A stretch of DNA of 64,000 nt. It comes from Aschersonia sp. MBC 622. Lineage: Eukaryota > Ascomycota > Sordariomycetes > Hypocreales > Clavicipitaceae. Under the pieces are notes generated by a model, which ran no database searches, was not told the origin of the DNA, and worked only from the letters and a program-made list of their open reading frames with translations. The translations under genes and the position numbers were made by a program. Positions 33,528-45,794 of the stretch are shown in pieces (positions within the stretch are counted from its first letter, which is position 1; each line of letters begins with the position of its first letter). The stretch lies in NCBI GenBank assembly GCA_030782805.1, contig JARJPL010000102.1, forward strand, positions 30,601 to 94,600. Direction: 5' to 3'.

Positions 33528-36500
33528 ATGGAGGCAGTGGCCGATGCGGCGGCCCGCAACGCCTTGTTCCAACGGGTGAGTAACGCCTACCTATCTATGC
33601 AAGCTGCTTCCTAACTAATCGCACAGCTTAAACCATGTTGTGTTGAGATCAGTCGGCTCGCGATTCAGGAGGACCATGCCTCAGTAACCCGCGAGCTGCA
33701 GACTCTTACTGCCACGCTCTTGGACATCTTGCACTCGTCATCTCCCGACTTAGACGACAAGCTGGCTGGATATGTCTTCTTCCCATTGTCTCATATATTT
33801 CGTCAAATAGACAGCTTCCCGATGACTGTTGTGGAAAACTGCGTTGTTTGTCTACGAGTTCTCATCACATACGGCTGGCGGACAAGGATATCACCCGCCC
33901 TCGTCCAGCAAATATTCACCCTTCTCATCTTCCTCATCGACGGTGTACCTGGGTCAGATCAAGATCAGATAAAACCCGAAGAGTTAATATTAGAGTCGTT
34001 CCGAACATTGACTGCTCTGCTCGATGCAGCCGCGGGATCCGCACAAGCTGACGCCGGTCTGGCAGCGCCCGCGGCAATCCCGCAGCTAGGCCAGGGTGTC
34101 ACAACGATGCTAGACGCTATTGCGGACGGCGTCACTCCAGCGATCCAGGAAGAGGCTCTTAGGTCCCTTATTGCCCTCTATCAAGCGATCAGAGATCATG
34201 GCGCGTTGGCCACTTTCCTACCAGGCACATTGTCAAATCTTGCCAAGGTCCTCCATACTCCAGCGCGATACAGATCCTCGGTACTTGCGGGTTGCCTGAA
34301 TGCTGTGAGAATAGTACTGACAAGAACGCTTGGTGATTTGCGCACACGATCGATTCTTGCACAGAAGGATCATGAAGGGGCCGAGAAGGAAGAGGATAAG
34401 AATAAGGTGCTGGGACCGGCGTGGCTGAACGCCACGATCGGACAAGTGAGAAACGCATTGGCAACGATGATGAAACTAAGGGCACATGAATCGGACGAGG
34501 TCAAGTCTGCACTCAATCGACTGTGCATTACACTGCTAGACGAGTGTCACGAGACTTTGTCCAACTGTTCGGCGCTGCTTGTGAATACGGCCATTATACT
34601 GGATGCAAGCGATCACGACTCCATCACTGAAACGAACCTGTCGCACATAGCAGGGATCTATCCCGAACTGCTAGACGTGATCAAGACGACAGTCTATAAC
34701 TGGATGTCAAGTTTACCACGGCATATGCAGTCGGCAGACGAGGACGTCAAACGGATCGCTATTCACAACTTTGCCAAGGGCATAGAGCTTTTGAGGAGCC
34801 TCAATATCGAATCGAGCATAATAGAAAGCGCCCTACCAAACACAATGTGCGATACAATCACCTCACTGCTCCAGGCTAGCAAAGCATCGAGCTCTGACAA
34901 CGCCGCGCCAATTCAGCTCTTGGAGACATCTTCCATGGCCAAGGCTGCCGGCAGGACGTCTTATCCTCCCGTGCTGCTTTCACATAATAGCCAACGAGGC
35001 TTGAACCTAGAACTCATGTCTCTTCTGCGGGCTGTCAGCTCGACCCCTCAGACTGGCCCTTTGCTAGCTGATATGGTGGACTATGCTAGAAATGATACAG
35101 GTGCCAGCCAAGTCGCTGCTTACTGGCTATCGCTGGAGATCAGCAAAGCCGCACATGCCTCTACTGCCGACGAAGATGCCCTTCTCAATTTCACCGACCG
35201 TTCGAGTGGTTCAGGCGATGTCGAGTCCGCGTTCAGCGATCTGTATTCATTCTCGGTTGATATTTTGAACTCCCACAGCGATGCATCGACAGTTGATTGG
35301 CGCATGGAGGCACTTGCTCTTGAAGTAGTCGCTTACGCGGCACAGAGATCTGGCGAGTCTTTTAGACCCGAACTCATCGACGTTTTGTTCCCCATTGCAA
35401 CATTTATGGGGTCAAATGATCCCCGGCTACAACAGCATGCCGTGGCCACATTGAATATCCTCGCATCGGCAAGCAAGTACAAATCCGTCTCGGACCTGAT
35501 AGTAGGCAACGTCGACTACATGGTCAACTCCGTGGCACTGCGCCTGAACACGCTGGATATCTCGCCAGCCTCTGCACAGGTGCTCACGATGATGCTTCGT
35601 CTTGCAGGACCATGTCTCCTTCCGTTTTTGGACGACGTTGTCGAATCTATTTTCGTCGCGCTGGACAATTACCATGGCTATCCCGCGTTTGTGGAAAGCC
35701 TATTCGACGTGCTTAAGGAGATTGTCGATCAAGGCGCCAAGACCGAAAGCACGCGCCTGCTTAAGGATCACGAGAAGAAAGAAATTCATCACAAGAAACA
35801 GCAAGGTCAGCGAGAAGACCTGAACAGTCTAATGGCCTTTCTAGATAAACGCAACGAGCGCAAGCAGCGCGACGAAGCAGAGGCGCGAAACATGCGACCT
35901 CTGAAGAGTCATCCACAGGCACCCTGGGGCGAGTCCGAAAAGAAGAGCGGCGAGGAACACATGGACGATGTGGGTGGAGAGCCACCCAGCGAAGAGAAGC
36001 CGCCGAGCTCGTCGACCTACCAGCTGCTGAGCCGCGTGGCCAGCCTGACGCAGCACTACCTGACGTCGCCGACGCCGAAGCTGCGCCGGTCGCTGCTCGG
36101 GCTCCTTCAGTCGGCCGTCCCCGTGCTCGCCGCTGATGAGGACGCCTTTCTCCCGCTCGTAAATGCGCTTTGGCCCGTCGTTGTCGGCCGGCTCCGGGAC
36201 TCGGAGCCCTTCATCGTCGTCGAGGCCTGCGCCACGCTCGCGGCGCTCTGCACCGCCGCAGGCGATTTTCTCGGCTCGCGCTTCCAGACGGAGTGGCAGG
36301 ACGGTCTACGTGACTTTTGCCGCCGAGCGAAGCGCAATGCCGCCGCCGCCGCAACAGGAGCTGGTCAGTCCACGCACACCGAAAGCAGATGGACAAAGGG
36401 CCCGGGATCGTCATCACTCGATGTAGTGGTGCCGCTGCGTGTAGAGGCTGGTGCGCTCGCCGTGCGCAACGCGACGCTGACGAGCCGGCCGGAGGAGGAG

Positions 36501-36794
36501 CAGCTGGCGGGGGGCAGTCTCGGACAGCACGCGTCGCCGGCGAGGATCTGGATGGCGGTGGTGAGGCTGCTGACGGCGGTGGTGGCCTACGTGCGCGTCG
36601 ACGAGACCATGTTTGAAGATGTGCTGGATCTGCTGGCGGACGTGCTGGACAGGAATCCGGACGCCAAGGAGGCGCTGGAGGTGATTAATGCGGATGCGGT
36701 GTGGCTTGCGCTGTATGAACGGGGACGGGTGGCTTTGCGAGCGGCTCCGATGGTCGACGGGGCGTCGTTTGTTGAGCTTATCAGTAAGGCGTAA
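33528..36794 (+). CDS. TTI1: TELO2-interacting protein 1 (Tti1), HEAT-repeat protein
   Basis: Two exons, 33528-33575 (16 codons, MEAVADAAARNALFQR) and 33627-36794, joined by a 51-nt GTGAGT/CACAG intron, giving 1071 aa. The N-terminus matches the fungal Tti1 pattern (ELQTLTATLLDILHS... YVFFPLSHIFRQ). The body is alpha-helical HEAT-like repeats. A charged, probably disordered insert (KKEIHHKKQQGQRED to SEEKPPSSS) lies around residues 690-775, followed by a conserved C-terminal solenoid (LWPVVVGRLRDSEPFIVVEA). Tti1 forms the TTT complex with Tel2 and Tti2, which stabilises newly made PIKK kinases (TOR, Tel1, Mec1, Tra1) with Hsp90. Start choice: exon 1 ATG is the only one giving an open frame into the conserved N-terminus. 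Confidence 0.88.
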
Positions 36795-36804
36795 ACCAGG
36801 GCGA

Positions 36805-36873
36805 CACATTTGCTTCACGGGGATGCACATTTACTTTAGGAGGGTACACATCTGCTTTACAAGGGTACACATG
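36805..36873. repeat. 21-bp tandem repeat just after the TTI1 stop
   Basis: Three imperfect 21-bp units (36805-36825, 36826-36846, 36847-36867) plus a partial fourth, each beginning CACAT. It starts 10 nt after the stop codon, in the 3'UTR between the convergent TTI1 and NUDT12-like genes. Confidence 0.8.
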
Positions 36874-37061
36874 AGATAACGCATGTGATAAATTATATTC
36901 TATTCTATTCAAGTATAATTTGCTGCTTACTTGGCACTCGTTTCATCGCTACTTTTATCGTATCGTCGTCAACTCTATATCGAACCACCCCAACTCCGCC
37001 CGGCCCAAACCTCTATATGCAGTTCTTTCTTTCATGTACACTTACTTCTGACAGAACGTGA

Positions 37062-38406
37062 TCAAATCTTGGACGCGCCCGTAAACCTGCCCTCGACGAC
37101 GGCCGTCATGAGCTGATGAGCAATGGCCTGGGGCGGGGGCACTCGCAAGTCGCCGTCCTTGTAGTCCCGGGGCGTTGGCCCACCGAGCGCGCTGCCACCC
37201 CTCGCCAGCGCGACCCTGACCTCGTCGAGGCTGAACCACCTTGCGCTCTCGAGCTCCTTGTCGTGCAGGATGATATCCTCGCCGCCGGGAAGAGCCTGGG
37301 CGATGGCGCCGATCATGAGGCTGGAGGGGTAGGGCCAGGGCTGGGTAGAGTGGATGACGACGCGGCCGACGCGGACGCCGCTCTCCTCCCAGACCTCGCG
37401 GCGGACCGTCTCCTCCATGGACTCGCCGGGCTCGAGGAAGCCGGCGAGGGTCGAGAACCATTGCGGGGGCCAGGCGGCCTGGCGGCCGAGCAGGATGCGC
37501 TTGCCGTCGGCGGAGAGCACAGCGGCGATCATGGTCGGGTCGGTGCGCGGGAAGCACAGGTTGGAGACGCCGCGGCGCGTGGGGCAGTCGTCGTCGCGGG
37601 GCGGACTGCCGGCGGCGAGGTCGGCGGGCGGGCACACGCGCTTGTAGCCGGCCTGGATGGAGAGGTTGCGGCCGCCGCAGCCGGCGCAGAAGCGGTTGCG
37701 CGTGTTCCAGTCAATCATGGACCGGGCCTGAGCGTATATGGAGGCTAGGGAGTATCTCGGTTAGTCGAGGGAAGGCGAAGGCAAAGAGGTCTCGGGGTAT
37801 GGACGTACCGTGCTCGGGGAACAGAGTCATGGCGCGTGGATTCGTCTCAAGGGACAGCCCGCGAGCTTCAAACGTTTTTTGAAAGGCCTCGGCGGCCTCC
37901 TTGTACGAATCTCTGGGCGTGACATCGACGGCAAAGTACGGTTGGGCTTTTACCGTGCCGTGCGTTGCCGATTCAATCTCGACCGTCTCCGCGGTATCCA
38001 CCGCGGCCGCTTCGCCGCCAATCGAGCCTTGTTCCACCAGCCCGAGAAAGACGACCAGCGGCGAGGCCTTGCCGGAGTCAAATCGAGCAATGGCCGTCTT
38101 CTCCTCGAGGGCGATGGCGGGCTCGGCGCCAATCAGCGGCTTCACATCGTCAAAGGAAAAAGTGGCGAGCTGGGACTTGTCGACGGCGACGGCGGACAGG
38201 TTGTTGAGGGCGACGTAGCGGGCGGCGGGGGCGAGGGCGGCGCGGCGCAGAAAGGCGGCGTCGGCGCGGAGAAAGGAGTAGCGGTTGAGGCGGGTGCCCG
38301 AGTAGTAGTTGACGACCTCGGGGCCGAACTTGCGCGTCAGCATGGAGTCGTCGGCTTGGAGGGCGGGATTGACGGGGAGCATCACTCTGACGGGCGGTGA
38401 CGGCAT
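37062..38406 (-). CDS. NPY1: Peroxisomal NADH pyrophosphatase, Nudix (NUDT12/NPY1-like)
   Basis: Two exons on the minus strand, 38406-37809 and 37744-37062, with a GTACGT/CCTAG intron, giving 426 aa. An N-terminal NUDIX-like domain is followed by a zinc ribbon near residues 221-260 (CAGCGG, then CPTRRGVSNLC). The complete Nudix box GX5EX7REUXEEXGU starts near residue 298, with GFLEPGESMEETVRREVWEE. Downstream is the SQPWPFPxSLM-type NADH-specific motif, here STQPWPYPSSLM. The protein ends in SKI, a variant peroxisomal targeting signal 1. The enzyme hydrolyses NADH to NMNH and AMP; peroxisomal location is inferred from the tail. It is convergent with TTI1. Confidence 0.92.
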
Positions 38407-39700
38407 GGCGGGAGAGGAGGAAAGGGGGAGAGAGTGATGTTGAGGGTATAGTCGGTAGGTAGGTTCAAGGAAGAACTTGAATGGTGGGGGGAGCTATCGT
38501 GAGTCGATCGATGAATAGGTAGCGGATTATTATTGAAATAATGACCAGCACAATGTGATATCATTAGCGTGAATTCTGTGAATTGTATTTCTAGCAAGAT
38601 GGGAGAGTAATGGCATCATGGGAAGCGGACTTTGTTGGAGGGGCCGCGGATGAGTAATTGAGCGACATGGTGAGTAGAGAGAGGTAGACGGTGGTTAGTT
38701 GGTTGAGCGGATCGCGGGGGCCGGAAGTGGGAGCGTCAACATAGTCCGATAGTGGTGGTAGCGGGTAGTGGTGCTGGTAGTGGCGCTGGTAGTGGTGAAT
38801 GCATCTTAGCTGACGGCGGATGATGAAGTTTGCAGATCAAAAATGGTCATGTGCTTTTTTCCCTTCTTTCTTATCGAGATGGATGTCCATTTTGTCATTC
38901 AACATCGCGTATCTTGCTTACCCAGGCACAAAGGATCAAGGTGAAAGCGAACGGATGCAAAGCCGAGCTGAAAACAAAGGCTTTTCAGCCGTCATTGACA
39001 GTTTGCCAAGACCGCAGACACGGCCTCGGCTGGGGTAGTACAAGGCCGGCTTCGTACCTTGACCAGCTCAAGCAGTTGCACCATACCGTTTCAAGCGTCC
39101 AAGATGCAACGAATGGCGAATTACACACGCTGATTCTTGTTGCATCAAGAATTACTCGACGGCGACTTTCAGCGCCCGCATAACCCAAGTCATCTCGGTT
39201 AACTTGTCGAATTTCACCCCGATTTTGACTTGTCGCGCCAGTGGCTGCCATCGAAAAAGCTTCCCATCGCCACGCTAAAATTACTTTATTAGCTCCGCTA
39301 AAAAAATGCGCCTCCAGAGTGACACAACCAGAATCCATTCAACCCTTGCCCAGCCGGGACTTGCTAAAAACGGAATCGAGACGGAGAGGAAAAAAATCAA
39401 AACTACCGATAATTACAGAGCCCATAAAATCTGAATTGTCCCGCTGCCCCATCTTTGATTTCGTCGTGCCCGCCGCCAATTCGCCTCCTTCTTCTTACTT
39501 GCTTCTTTTCGGGCATGATTTTAATGATTTCAATTTGCATTCCGCCTTGTCTCTCACATTTGATCCGAAACCATTTCCGACAATCGTACTTGCTCGCATG
39601 ATTGCGCTTGTCAGCTCGTAGCGCAACAGGTAGCCTTGTGCCGATTCGTTCGTCCGACACCACTATTCACAGTTCGCTTCTGCACGGCCGAGCCGACGTC
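38407..39700. other. Divergent intergenic region, NPY1 and the PQ-loop gene
   Basis: 1.3 kb containing both promoters. A GGTAGTGG/GCTGGTAGTG-rich degenerate repeat lies at about 38750-38800. No gene can be supported. Confidence 0.5.
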
Positions 39701-40971
39701 ATGGCACCCCCGGCCTCGACCTTTCACCTCGATGTCGAGGCAATCTCTGGCATTTGCGGGTAAGTGCCCATCCACCAGCTACAAATACTCGCAACTGCTC
39801 TCTAACACTCCCATAGATCAATCTCCATTGCGTGCTGGGGTACGCTGCCCGTCCATCCGTCCCACCACCCCGCCGTCCGATAGTTACTGACAGCTTGTTC
39901 ACACAGTCGTCGTCTTCTCCCCGCAGATTCTCCAAAACTTTCAGCGTGGCAATGCCGATGCTCTCTCGATTCAATTCATCATTGTCTGGCTTCTCGGCGA
40001 TGTCTTCAACATTATCGGGGCCGTCATGCAGGGCGTCTTGCCTACAATGGTGCGTCTTGCTAGATCTAACCCGCCTTCACTGCGCACGCGCTCACCAACA
40101 TCTCCCTCTACAGATCATCCTGGCCATTTACTATACTCTTGCCGATATCGTGCTGCTTCTGCAGTGCTTCTACTACCGCGGCTTTACATGGAAAGACCCT
40201 ACGCCCGCCCCCAAGCCGGACAACGGACCAAACGAGCGTACCGCCCTCCTCGACGCAACGCAAGAACGCAGAGGCTCCGACTGGACCGGGCTCTCGCCCG
40301 CCGTGCCACACATTTCCGACACCAAGGAACCGCAGCCCGCCCCGACCGTCGCCCAGACCGTCCTGTGGAACTCGTTGATCGTGCTCATGGTCTGTGCCGC
40401 CGGCGTGCTCGGCTGGTTCCTGGGCGAGCGTGCCAAGGGCCCGCGCGAGGACCTGCCGGAAAACAGCAATGACACGCTCAAGTTCAACCTGGTCGGCCAG
40501 CTTTTCGGATACCTGTGCGCCGTCGCTTACATTGCCTCGCGCATGCCCCAGCTCATTCTCAACTACCGTCGCAAGACGACCGACGGCCTGAGCATGCTCT
40601 TCTTCCTCTTTGCCTGTCTAGGCAACATCACCTACGTGCTCTCCATCTTTGCGTTTGAGCCCAAGTGCGGCGCGAGGCGCTGCAAGCATGGCGAGGCCGG
40701 CCAGATATACGGCAAGTACATGCTCGTCAACCTCAGCTGGCTGGCTGGGGCGCTTGTGACGCTATTCATGGACTTTGGCGTGTTCGCTCAGTACTTTATC
40801 TATAAGAGGGATGACGACGAGCAGTACCTGTCCGAAGATGAAGAGGAGCGCGTGCTGGAGAGCGTTCAAGCTAATGGTCTCGGTAACGGCAACAGCAATG
40901 GTCGGGTGCAGTCGACAGAGACTTGGGATCAGCGACCTTTGCTGCAACGCAACGACTCGAGCCAACGCTAA
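39701..40971 (+). CDS. PQ-loop vacuolar amino-acid transporter (Ypq1/PQLC2-like)
   Basis: Four exons, 39701-39759, 39817-39839, 39907-40049 and 40114-40971, giving 360 aa. All donors are GT (GTAAGT, GTACGC, GTGCGT) and all phases close; exon 2 is only 23 nt. Two PQ motifs are visible: SPQILQNF at about residues 32-39 and MPQLILNY near 217. They mark two three-helix repeats with a seventh helix, the SWEET-like PQ-loop fold. The cytosolic loop between the repeats has ERTALL, an acidic dileucine signal of the kind that sends Ypq1 to the vacuole through AP-3. The family exports or exchanges basic amino acids at the vacuolar or lysosomal membrane. Substrate specificity cannot be told from sequence. 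Confidence 0.9.
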
Positions 40972-42307
40972 TCTGCGCTGACAATGTCGATGTTTTCATT
41001 TTTTGCTCTTCTTCTTTAATCTTGTACACGGGTGATAGTAACAGCGATTTGTAATTTGGGAAAATCATGACAAAAAAGGGTTCTGGGAGGCATCTTTGAT
41101 TCAAGGCGTTGGTTGGTACTGAGGAAAAAGAGGGATGGATAGAGGAAGAGCTGCACTCAGCCCTGGCACGCTGCGCTTACAAGCATATGTATAATTTGGG
41201 CAACCTATATCAAATTGATGTTCTATACCGTATCCCTGTCCATTATGAAAATTTTGCATTCATCAGCAGCAGCATCGTGAAATCTCTGCTCTCCAACAGG
41301 CATGGGTTAGAATTCTCTGCTCCATTCTCAGAGCTCCAAGTCGGTTGCCAATGGCAGAGTCCCTAAACAGACTAGCGTCCCCACACCACCTCTGCTAGAA
41401 TAAAAAGCCTTCGTCCCTCTTCACTTTTTAACTTTCTTTTCTTCTTTTCTTTCCTCATCATCAGTAAGGGTTATTTCTACACCGTCAAGTGTTTTAATAA
41501 TTCACGGAGGCTCCGCATACAATGCGGCTTGACTGAGGGCTACCCAACGATTCTCTGTGGGTCTTCTTCCGTTCCCGGCCACCCAGAGTAAAAGTGATCT
41601 GCCTTCCCAATCAGCCATTTTGCCGTCACCTTTCCACCGAGGGCACTTGACTGTGGGCGGATCCCGATATCCTATATCACGACGAAGGAATTTGATGAGT
41701 TCTACGAATACACATACGTCGAGTAGTGTTAGAAGGGGGGAGGATGAGTAGGAGGTGCAAGGGTTGAGTAATTGGGAGCGAGTTGGAGTCGAAAGTTTAT
41801 GTCTGTAAAACTTTTGACGCTATTCAGAGCAGCTTCCAACGTAGTCTTGCGGCCCTGCTACCAGCGCGCAGTGAAGTGCTCATGCGAGTTAAAACCATGT
41901 CCATCATATGGTAAGGCGAATCAGCCATTACGAATGCCATCAATTTGGTACTTAAATCTCCATTGCTGGCAAAGAATGTTTCTGTCATCTCAGCGGTTGA
42001 TTTTTCTTGACATCACGTGCGGCACTCCATTGCGACCTCGGTGGTGCTGGCGCTTCCTAGGGGGCCAGTAGCTCAGCTAATCGCGGGCCTGCTCGGAAGG
42101 CTTCCAAAAATTTCTACTGTAGCCATCTAACCCATCCTAATCGGCTCATGTCATCCATCTCGCCATCGCATCTTCGGCTTCGCGACCTCTGACGACGACG
42201 ACACGCCCATTTCTTCATCTCGTCTTCTACCCGTCGCGCAGATTTTCTTTTCCTTAACCAGCATTGTAACATATCCCCTTTTAATACTCTTCGCCCGCCC
42301 GCCTGCC
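40972..42307. other. Intergenic region between the PQ-loop gene and TIM23
   Basis: 1.3 kb, tandem gene orientation. Holds the 3'UTR of the first gene and the TIM23 promoter. I see no gene or structured element. Confidence 0.5.
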
Positions 42308-43077
42308 ATGTCGTCCCTCTGGAACGCCTTTTCCACCGGCAACAAGCCGCAGCAGAAGCAGTCGCAGCCCGAGCCCACGACGACATTCGGAGCCTCCTCC
42401 TCCTCTCCAACCTACGACCCGACCGAAGGCCAGGGCGTCGAGTCCTTTCTCCAGAGCAGCGCCTTTGCCGACCCGTCGCAGCTGCACCCGCTCGCGGGCC
42501 TCAACAAGGATACGCTCGAGTATCTGTCGCTCGAGGACTCGGCGCTGTCGGACCTGCCCGGTGGGCAGTCTGTTATCCCCTCGCGCGGCTTCACCGACGA
42601 CCTGTGCTACGGCACCGGCACCACGTACGTCTCGGGCCTCGCCATCGGTGGCGCATGGGGTCTCCAGGAGGGCCTGCGCAAGTCGGCCGGCCAGCCCCCT
42701 AAGCTGCGCCTCAACGCGACGCTCAATGCCATCACGAGACGCGGCCCGTTTCTCGGCAACTCGGCCGGCGTCGTGGCGATTATCTACAACATGTTTAACT
42801 CGCTCATTGGGTACTACCGCGGCAAGCACGACGCCGCCAACTCAATCGCCGCGGGCGTGTTTAGCGGCATGCTTTTCAAGAGCACGCGTGGTTTGCGCCC
42901 GATGATGATTTCTGGAGGCATTGTCGGCTCTGTTGCGGCCGCTTGGGCGGTATGTCTTGATGCTTCTCTTGCCTGATGCTGGGCGCGTTGCTAACATGTT
43001 TCTAGATTGCCCGACGATCTATCTTTGCTGTCCCCGAGCCCGTCCCCTCGGCCTCTACCGAGCTCGAGACCCTGTAA
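42308..43077 (+). CDS. TIM23: Mitochondrial inner-membrane import channel subunit Tim23
   Basis: Two exons, 42308-42949 and 43006-43077, with a GTATGT/TCTAG intron, giving 237 aa, the usual length. The N-terminal half is the hydrophilic intermembrane-space domain. It includes the conserved segment LAGLNKDTLEYLSLED, which senses presequences with Tim50. The C-terminal half has four membrane segments of the Tim17/22/23 family, with the signature NMFNSLIGYYRGKHD and the spaced Arg-x3-Asp followed by small residues. It forms the presequence translocase with Tim17. The last 24 residues come from exon 2 and are needed to give a normal C-terminus. Confidence 0.95.
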
Positions 43078-44209
43078 AACACGAAAACAACGGAACTCAC
43101 ATCGTTACGAAAAGGAGAGAAGAAGGGTACAAACGTCGAAATTCTTGAGACGAGGCATCCGCAGGACATGATTCTATACGGCTCCTCTGGGTAATTTTAT
43201 TATTGTTTTATTTCCAAGAGGCTTTGCCCCGGTCGGGCAGCGCTTTTGTATACCATTTTTGCGCGATAGAAGAGGAACACATACCGACAAGAACTTGCAG
43301 GAAGTTGATGAGGCCTTTGGGATGTGAATGGCTGTGGATACGAAAACTCTCCTCCCCATTGAGTTCATTTTGAAAAGAAAAAATGTATATTAACAATCTG
43401 GCACGGGTCAGCGAGCATTAGACCATTTAGGCCACGGCGTTGGTCATCAATACTATTCATGCAATTGGGTTTAGAGGATGCTGAGCAGCAAGTGAGTGCA
43501 ACGATGCGTTTGCGTGAGGGGTTGCCAGGTTAGACTGGGACATTTTGGTTGAGTTGTGAATTTCGGTGTTGGCAGTGGCATGGCCTAAGTTTATTTTGTC
43601 ATGCTCTGTCTAGGTTGTGAGGGACTCGCCGCAAACAACATACCTATCCTTCTGTTTCTGCCAGCCCAGCATGTGCAAATGCTTTCCATGGACTTGGACA
43701 GAATACCAAGATCCCCTCGATAGAATGCCAGAGCAGTCCGTCTGGGTCAACGACGGGGCATCGTGGCAACTGCAGCAGCTTGTAAGTGATGGCCTTTCTT
43801 GATCTCGTTGCCGATGGAGCAGCAACAGCAGCATCTCTGTCTACAACAACCTCGTTTACATCGCTCTGGTATTTGAATGCTCTCTTCCGTTGCACTCATT
43901 TATTGCCTGAAAAAGTTTTCAGCAGTCCCAGCTCTGCTAGCCACCGCCGGCCTCTGGACCGGCGAGTTGCTGCGTTTGCTCTTGTTTTGACCCGGCAAAA
44001 GTCTGTCACAACTTGTTCATCATTCTCGTCTTTTCCTCTGGCATATCATCTGTTCTTGGGATATGCCCATTCTCGCCACATTGCTCGGCCATTACAGATC
44101 CCGCGTCCACAACTTCGTTCTCTCTGTCTACAAGGCGCTCGCGGGTCTGCAAAACCAGTGCCCTCGGCATCACCCCCAATTCCTGCGTGGAATCGGTGTC
44201 GTTTCCACG
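43078..44209. other. Intergenic region downstream of TIM23
   Basis: 1.1 kb. Frames are short and unconvincing. The last part is probably the leader of the next gene; an in-frame upstream ATG at 44063 exists. Confidence 0.45.
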
Positions 44210-45794
44210 ATGCCCGACGTCGAGGATCCCGGCAATCCGCCGCGCAAGAGCAAGGAGCACCATCCGCCCGGCCAGCACGCCAAGCAAGTCCATTTTGAGA
44301 CGACCAACGGCGGCGGGAAGCAGCCGTATCCTCCTCCGCCGCAGGCCTCCTCTGCGCCCAACAGCCCGGGGGCTACTCAGGCAGCATCCCCCAGAAGATC
44401 GCAACAGCAGACATCGTCAAAATCTGCTCCTGTCGACAACCAGCCCACGAGCTTCCCGCAAGTCGGCGCGCCGCCCGGCCAGTTTGGGCCCGGGCAGTGG
44501 TACACCAGCGCCGATCCGCGCATGAGTCTCAACCAGCCGCAGCAGTATTACCAGCAGCAGCAGCCGCAGTACCATTTGCCTCCAAACGGAGGAAGAGGAT
44601 ACTGGCAGCAGCCTGGAGTGCCTGTGTTTGCAAACGGTGCGCCAGCTGGCGCTCACTTCTATCCGACGGCCGTTCCTCCTCACTATGCTGCCTTTAACAA
44701 CATCTGCCACCCGGTATTTCTCACCCTTGTTCATCATTTTCACCATCATCACTTTCTGCCCCCTCGTGCTTCTGCCCCTTCTTCCTCTCCTCTTCCAGAC
44801 TTGCATCACCGCCTGCCCTACCATCATCGCCACCACAACACATCTGCTTTCGTCGCTGGTACTGCTGCTGCTGCTGGCCGGGACAACAAAATCATGGCTT
44901 ATTACCAAAACGCCGGTCCACCGTCGACCGGCGTCAACTTTCAGCCGCCGGTGCCTGATACCACCTTTGGCCCTATTCCCCACGTCTACGTGCCTCGCTT
45001 TGACGCGGCGCCGGTGCCTCAAGTCGGTCCTCCCTCTTTGCAGTTTGTTTACGCTCCAGCAGATCCTTGCCCTCCCTCGTTCACCGTCTTTATGCCAAAG
45101 ACGTTTTACAACGAAGGCTTCAACTACTATGCAAGTGTCCTCTCAAGAGCAGTGTGCAGGGTGACCGATGATGATACCAATGCATCAACTCAGCTCTTTG
45201 GACTTCCAAGTGAAAGCCCAACATAGCTGGCCTTTGTCTCAAGGGGCCCCAATTACTATCCGATCACCCCGAATGCACACCATTTTCATGCCCCTCGGCG
45301 CTCAATATACGCAAACTGTATGCTAACATCTACTTCAGCAGCCTGCCTACAGCGCCGTGCCTGTCGGCCAGCCTGGATACGTCATTGCTCAGCAGCCCGC
45401 TATGCTCGCCCAGCCGATGACCCCCGGGCAGCAGCCCGTCTACATTGCCGGCCAAGCTCCGCCCGGCGTGATGCAGGGGGCTCCGCAGCCGTTTATGAGC
45501 TGTGGCGGCGGCATCCCCGTCATTGCAGGTAATGGCAACCCCCCCGACGTGTCTGGTCTGGGGCGCACCCAGGGGGAGGAGACGCTGCGGCAGCTGCAGT
45601 TTGCGCACGCCAACAAGCTCTTTGAGCCCCAGGAGTTCAAGCCCGCAGACGACGACCCCTCGCGCTTTTATTATGTTCGTGAAGTTGACGGGAACTGGAC
45701 CCAGCGCAACAGGTTTACTATTGACCACATGGGTGACTGCCGCTGGTATGTCACCGACGAAGGCTGGTTCTATGCCGTTCGACTTCCGGACTAG
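44210..45794 (+). CDS. Gln/Pro-rich, mostly disordered protein of unknown function
   Basis: I do not recognise the family. The start at 44210 (MPDVEDPGNPPRKSKEHH) is preferred to an in-frame ATG at 44063, whose extension looks like translated leader. A long Gln/Pro/Tyr-rich stretch is followed by a compact, probably folded C-terminus (FYYVREVDGNWTQRNR... CRWYVTDEGWFYAVRLPD). The last intron, 45131-45338, uses a GC donor (GCAAGT) with acceptor TTCAG and a TGCTAAC branch point; it joins FNYY to QPAYSAV in frame. An internal intron, probably 44714-44944 (231 nt, in frame), is uncertain: the frame is open through it, and a two-intron variant is possible. Predicted length is 381 aa if spliced, 458 if retained. 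The KQVHFE motif resembles KKVRFE in the next gene. Confidence 0.6.
45131..45338 (+). other. Probable GC-AG intron
   Basis: GCAAGT donor at 45131, acceptor TACTTCAG ending at 45338, branch point CTAAC at 45323-45327. Without it the frame runs to a stop near 45226 and loses the conserved-looking C-terminus. Phase is 0 on both sides. Confidence 0.65.

Noticed and set aside
44063..44209. In-frame N-terminal extension of the Gln/Pro-rich protein
   Set aside because: The added 49 residues look like leader sequence, and the ATG at 44210 begins the charged, protein-like segment.
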